Source: Sediminitomix flava (GTDB taxonomy: Bacteria > Bacteroidota > Bacteroidia > Cytophagales > Flammeovirgaceae). Taken from it: a DNA stretch of 64,000 nt. Both the position numbers and the translations under genes were made by a program. The stretch is taken from NCBI RefSeq assembly GCF_003149185.1, contig NZ_QGDO01000001.1:496001-560000 (forward strand), in the 5' to 3' direction. Below, in pieces: positions 61,285 through 64,000 of this stretch. The notes below the pieces were generated by a model that worked only from the letters and a program-made list of their open reading frames with translations, ran no database searches and was not told where the DNA came from. The stretch's first letter is position 1. Each line of letters opens with the position of its first letter.

Positions 61285-62124
61285 GTGAAAATTCATTCTC
61301 CTAATTCACAGGATTTTATAAATATTAGAGGGCAACTTTTCTCTTTAAAAGAACCTGTTGTCATGGGTATATTAAATATTACTCCCGATTCTTTTTTTTC
61401 TGGAAGTCGACTGAACAATGAAAAAGTGATACTAGAGAAAGCAGAAAAGATGATTAATGATGGAGCTAAAATTCTTGATATAGGAGGATACTCATCTAGA
61501 CCTGGCGCAAAAGAAGTACCAGTTGAAGAGGAAATAGAAAGGGTTATTTCAGCTCTCAAAAGTATAAAAACGCATTTTCCCAATACTATTTGTTCTATTG
61601 ATACTTTCAGGTCAATTGTTGCCAAAAGAGCTTCAGAATATGGTGCAGATATTATTAATGACATCTCAGGAGGCACACTTGACAAAGATATGTTTTCAAC
61701 TGTCTCTTCTTTAGGATTACCTTATATCATGATGCATATGAAGGGAAATCCACAAAATATGATGCAAAAGACTGATTATAACAACTTGGTTTTTGACATC
61801 TTGGACTTCTTTAAAAGTCAATCTGAGAAGTTCTATTTAGCTGGAGGAAAAGATCTCATCTTAGATCCTGGTTTTGGTTTTGCCAAAAATATTGAACAAA
61901 ACTATCAACTGCTGGATCAAATGGAGGCTCTACAAATTTTTAACCTTCCTATCTTAGCTGGGGTAAGTAGAAAGTCTATGATATGGAAAAAATTAGGTAT
62001 TACTGCTGATGAAGCTTTAAATGGAACTACCGTCCTGAATACCAAAGCTATTTTGAATGGAGCCAAAATTTTAAGAGTTCATGATGTAAAAGAAGCGAAA
62101 CAAGTGATTGACCTTTTACACTAA
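61285..62124 (+). CDS. folP: Dihydropteroate synthase
   Basis: Condenses p-aminobenzoate with 6-hydroxymethyl-dihydropterin diphosphate in folate synthesis; sulfonamide target. The protein has 279 residues and starts with GTG at 61285. Motifs are VMGILNITPDSFFSGSR, the ILDIGGYSSRPGA loop, SIDTFRS, IINDISGG, the MMHMKGNPQNM loop, LILDPGFGFAKN and ILAGVSRKSMIWK, all in the expected order of the TIM barrel. It is 100 nt upstream of cdaA on the same strand; cdaA also has its own promoter. Confidence 0.96.
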   Translation: MKIHSPNSQDFINIRGQLFSLKEPVVMGILNITPDSFFSGSRLNNEKVILEKAEKMINDGAKILDIGGYSSRPGAKEVPVEEEIERVISALKSIKTHFPNTICSIDTFRSIVAKRASEYGADIINDISGGTLDKDMFSTVSSLGLPYIMMHMKGNPQNMMQKTDYNNLVFDILDFFKSQSEKFYLAGGKDLILDPGFGFAKNIEQNYQLLDQMEALQIFNLPILAGVSRKSMIWKKLGITADEALNGTTVLNTKAILNGAKILRVHDVKEAKQVIDLLH

Positions 62125-62157
62125 TTCTTTTGCTAATTTTATTAATTATAGAAGTAA

Positions 62158-62192
62158 TTTGGAGTCAAACCCCAAATTAAATACTACATTTG
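62158..62192 (+). promoter_or_regulatory. Promoter of cdaA (-33 TTTG, -7 TACATTTG)
   Basis: TTTG (62158-62161) and TACATTTG (62185-62192) are separated by 23 nt, and the -7 element lies 32 nt before the ATG. Confidence 0.65.
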
Positions 62193-62224
62193 TAAGACAT
62201 AGAAGTAGATATTTTTGGTAGCTG

Positions 62225-63031
62225 ATGCTGTTGTTTTCAATTGGATTCTTAGAAGTCAATATCATTGATATAATTGATATTCTTTTAGTGACCATCTTGT
62301 TGTTTAATCTATACAAGTTGATCCGTAAGAGTATTGCATTAAAAATTTTCGTTGGTTTCTTATCTGTATATTTAATTTATTTAGTTGTACGCGCTACAAA
62401 CATGGGCCTTTTGACTGAAATTCTCGGTCAGTTCATGGAAGTTGGGGTGTTAGCTGCTATCATATTATTTCAGCAAGAAATTCGAAAGTTTTTACTGTTT
62501 ATTGGCCGACATACTGAATTTGATAACCTTCCCCTTATAAGGTCTCTAAGGTTTGGTGGAAAATCTGATAAAAAGCTTTTTGAAGCAACTCCTATAGTTG
62601 ATGCTATGAGAGAGATGGGAAAGACAAATACAGGAGCATTAATTGTATTAAGCAAAGAAGATGATTTACCATCAGTCACAGAGACAGGAGACTTATTAGA
62701 TGCTCAATTATCAAAAAGATTACTACTTTCTGTCTTTTTCAAGAATAGCCCACTACATGATGGAGGTGCTGTTATTTACAACAATAGACTAGTCGCTGCT
62801 CGTTGTATTTTACCTGTATCTGAAAATCCGAATATCTCTGCTACTCTTGGCCTTAGACACAGAGCTGCAATTGGACTAACCGAAACCTCTAGTGCTGTAG
62901 TATTAGTTGTTTCAGAAGAAACAGGCCAATTATCTTTTGTCAAGAATGGAAAAATCTTCCAAAACCTCTCTGGTATGGAAGTCAGAAAACACATCAAAGA
63001 CTATTTACTTGACACTTACGAAGTTAATTAA
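62225..63031 (+). CDS. cdaA: Diadenylate cyclase
   Basis: Makes the second messenger c-di-AMP from two ATP at the inner membrane. The protein has 268 residues: three N-terminal membrane helices (LEVNIIDIIDILLVTILLFNLY, IALKIFVGFLSVYLIYLVV, ILGQFMEVGVLAAIILF), then the DAC catalytic domain. Active-site signatures are NSPLHDGGAVIYNNRL (DGA motif) and LGLRHRAAIGLTE (RHR motif). In Bacteroidota it is typically linked to folP, as here. Its stop codon is immediately followed by the stop of the convergent gene, with no terminator between them. Confidence 0.96.
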   Translation: MLLFSIGFLEVNIIDIIDILLVTILLFNLYKLIRKSIALKIFVGFLSVYLIYLVVRATNMGLLTEILGQFMEVGVLAAIILFQQEIRKFLLFIGRHTEFDNLPLIRSLRFGGKSDKKLFEATPIVDAMREMGKTNTGALIVLSKEDDLPSVTETGDLLDAQLSKRLLLSVFFKNSPLHDGGAVIYNNRLVAARCILPVSENPNISATLGLRHRAAIGLTETSSAVVLVVSEETGQLSFVKNGKIFQNLSGMEVRKHIKDYLLDTYEVN

Positions 63032-64000
63032 CTAGATAAAATCAAGTCCTTCAAAATTCTTTTGATCAATACACTTCAAAATCATTTCCACAATTTCTTC
63101 AGGATAAACAGAGTCACAAATCAATTCATCTTCTTCAAAGTCCACGAAATACGATAAACTGTAAAAGCCTTCATTCGTATCATAACCTACTCTGAAATCA
63201 TTATACTTCCCAGCGAACTCTAAATAAAGGAAGTTTCTTATAGAAGTTGTATCTGCTTGTAAAAATAACTCTGACGAGAACTCACCTTCATGTTGTAGAA
63301 GAGTTTCTATTGCCTGTAATGCAAAAACACTAATTTCCTCTTCACGCTCAACAGTTTGAATAACCTTTATCAGTTCTTTACCAACATCAGTTTTATCCTT
63401 TGAAACAAAATGATCTTCACCATCACTGTGTGGAGAAAGAAGGAATACATCTTTAGTTGATAAATATTCTACCGAAATACGGTGCCCCCACTTAGTTTTC
63501 TTTTCTAAGTAAATAGGACTCTTAATCACATTTGCTATATGGAATGAATTGTGCCATACATGTGAAAAAAATGCAGGATTATCCTTTTGTCTAAGTCTTA
63601 AATGATATGATTCTAGTAAAAAGTCTTGAATGGATGATAATTCGCTAATTAACTTTTCACGTATAGTTTCTTTGTGAGGCAAGTCTTCAATTTTATGCCA
63701 CCCTCCTCTCCAATCATAGAAATATAGGTTTTTCAATCTTTTTTTATAATCAAAAATAGAAGGTTGATCAAAAATATATCCGGGATAATAAAATTTCAAT
63801 CCCTTAGATTCCGCATATTGAAGTTCTAAAAAGATGGTATACATCCCTAAACTATATTGTCCATAGTCAGGATGAAATACAGCAAGAATACTACAAATTG
63901 ACTCTTTTCCTAAGTCTACAAAACTGGCTGCTATTAGTTTATCACCATCATAAACACAAAACTCCCATGTATCAAAAACAGCTTTATGTACTTCATCAAA
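63032..64000 (-). CDS. Arginyl-tRNA--protein transferase-like protein (5' part outside window)
   Basis: The minus-strand frame is open to the window edge, 52 codons beyond the internal ATG at 63844, so the start is outside. The visible 322 residues include WEFCVYDGDKLIAASFVDLGKESICSILAVF and then HPDYGQYSLGMYTIFLELQYAESKGLKFYYPGYIF. These match the C-terminal (GNAT-like) domain of ATE1/Bpt aminoacyl-tRNA-protein transferases (D-P-x-Y-x-x-x-S-L-G-x-Y-x-x-L-x-x-I, YYPGY). These enzymes add Arg or Leu to protein N termini for degradation. After that comes DYKKRLKNLYFYDW and about 200 additional residues without recognised motif, longer than typical bacterial members. The N-terminal Cys-rich part cannot be checked. 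Tail-to-tail with cdaA with no spacer. Confidence 0.82.
   Translation of the reverse strand, partial: FDEVHKAVFDTWEFCVYDGDKLIAASFVDLGKESICSILAVFHPDYGQYSLGMYTIFLELQYAESKGLKFYYPGYIFDQPSIFDYKKRLKNLYFYDWRGGWHKIEDLPHKETIREKLISELSSIQDFLLESYHLRLRQKDNPAFFSHVWHNSFHIANVIKSPIYLEKKTKWGHRISVEYLSTKDVFLLSPHSDGEDHFVSKDKTDVGKELIKVIQTVEREEEISVFALQAIETLLQHEGEFSSELFLQADTTSIRNFLYLEFAGKYNDFRVGYDTNEGFYSLSYFVDFEEDELICDSVYPEEIVEMILKCIDQKNFEGLDFI

Noticed and set aside
1-64000. tRNA or rRNA genes, prophage, insertion sequences, CRISPR arrays
   Set aside because: No cloverleaf-like sequences, phage structural genes, transposases or short regularly spaced repeats were seen on either strand.

Overview
ORGANISM. The window is AT-rich chromosomal DNA of a Bacteroidota bacterium, most likely a marine or gliding member of the Cytophagales (Flammeovirgaceae-like). 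Supporting signs are two large secreted proteins with type IX secretion (T9SS) C-terminal sorting domains, many SPII lipoproteins, a TPR/SpoIIE-type phosphatase, Bacteroidota-only families (DUF4290, DUF1599, DUF5723, BT_3928-like), and repeated -7 promoter elements of the Bacteroidota form TAnnTTTG. The exact genus is inference. I saw no tRNA, rRNA, CRISPR array, insertion sequence or prophage. LAYOUT. 1-6 kb: 3' end of formate-THF ligase, then two tandem paralogous beta-helix lipoproteins whose upstream leaders are duplicated too. 6.4-10.9 kb: a YHYH-domain lipoprotein with a small membrane protein, a sterol desaturase/fatty-acid-hydroxylase-type enzyme and a DUF6985-like protein. 10.9-17 kb: a 970-residue T9SS cargo protein, an unknown 147-residue protein and a TPR-SpoIIE phosphatase. 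17-25 kb: serine acetyltransferase, fructosamine kinase-like protein, small outer-membrane barrels, a rhodanese-thioredoxin lipoprotein, a TetR/hydrolase pair with two identical palindromic operators, and two GNAT proteins. 25-33 kb: a duplicated-domain secreted protein, a 1170-residue repeat protein exported by T9SS, PspC, and TPR lipoproteins. 34-38 kb: ndk and an anaerobic focA-pflB operon behind a candidate FNR-type site. 38-41.5 kb: RDD protein, a VLRF1 (Vms1/eRF1-like) protein and RlmF. 41.5-46 kb: M23 peptidase, then a three-gene membrane operon with a vitamin K-dependent carboxylase homologue that keeps its active-site His and Lys. 46-55 kb: beta-rich lipoprotein, two DUF5723 outer-membrane proteins, FadD and a secernin-like protein lacking the catalytic Cys. 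55-64 kb: DUF4290, a coiled-coil membrane protein, a Wzz-like protein, SUI1, and the BT_3928-DUF1599 / folP-cdaA cluster ending in an arginyltransferase-like gene that runs off the window. HOW THE GENES FIT TOGETHER. Formate produced by PflB can leave through FocA or be captured by formate-THF ligase, and FolP feeds the same folate pool. Ribosome-linked genes (VLRF1, RlmF, SUI1, the arginyltransferase-like gene) are scattered rather than clustered. Most transcription units are short and separated by strong hairpin terminators, many of them bidirectional between convergent genes. Several start codons were moved from the longest possible ORF to positions supported by signal peptides, paralogue alignment or promoter positions; these choices are stated in each entry.
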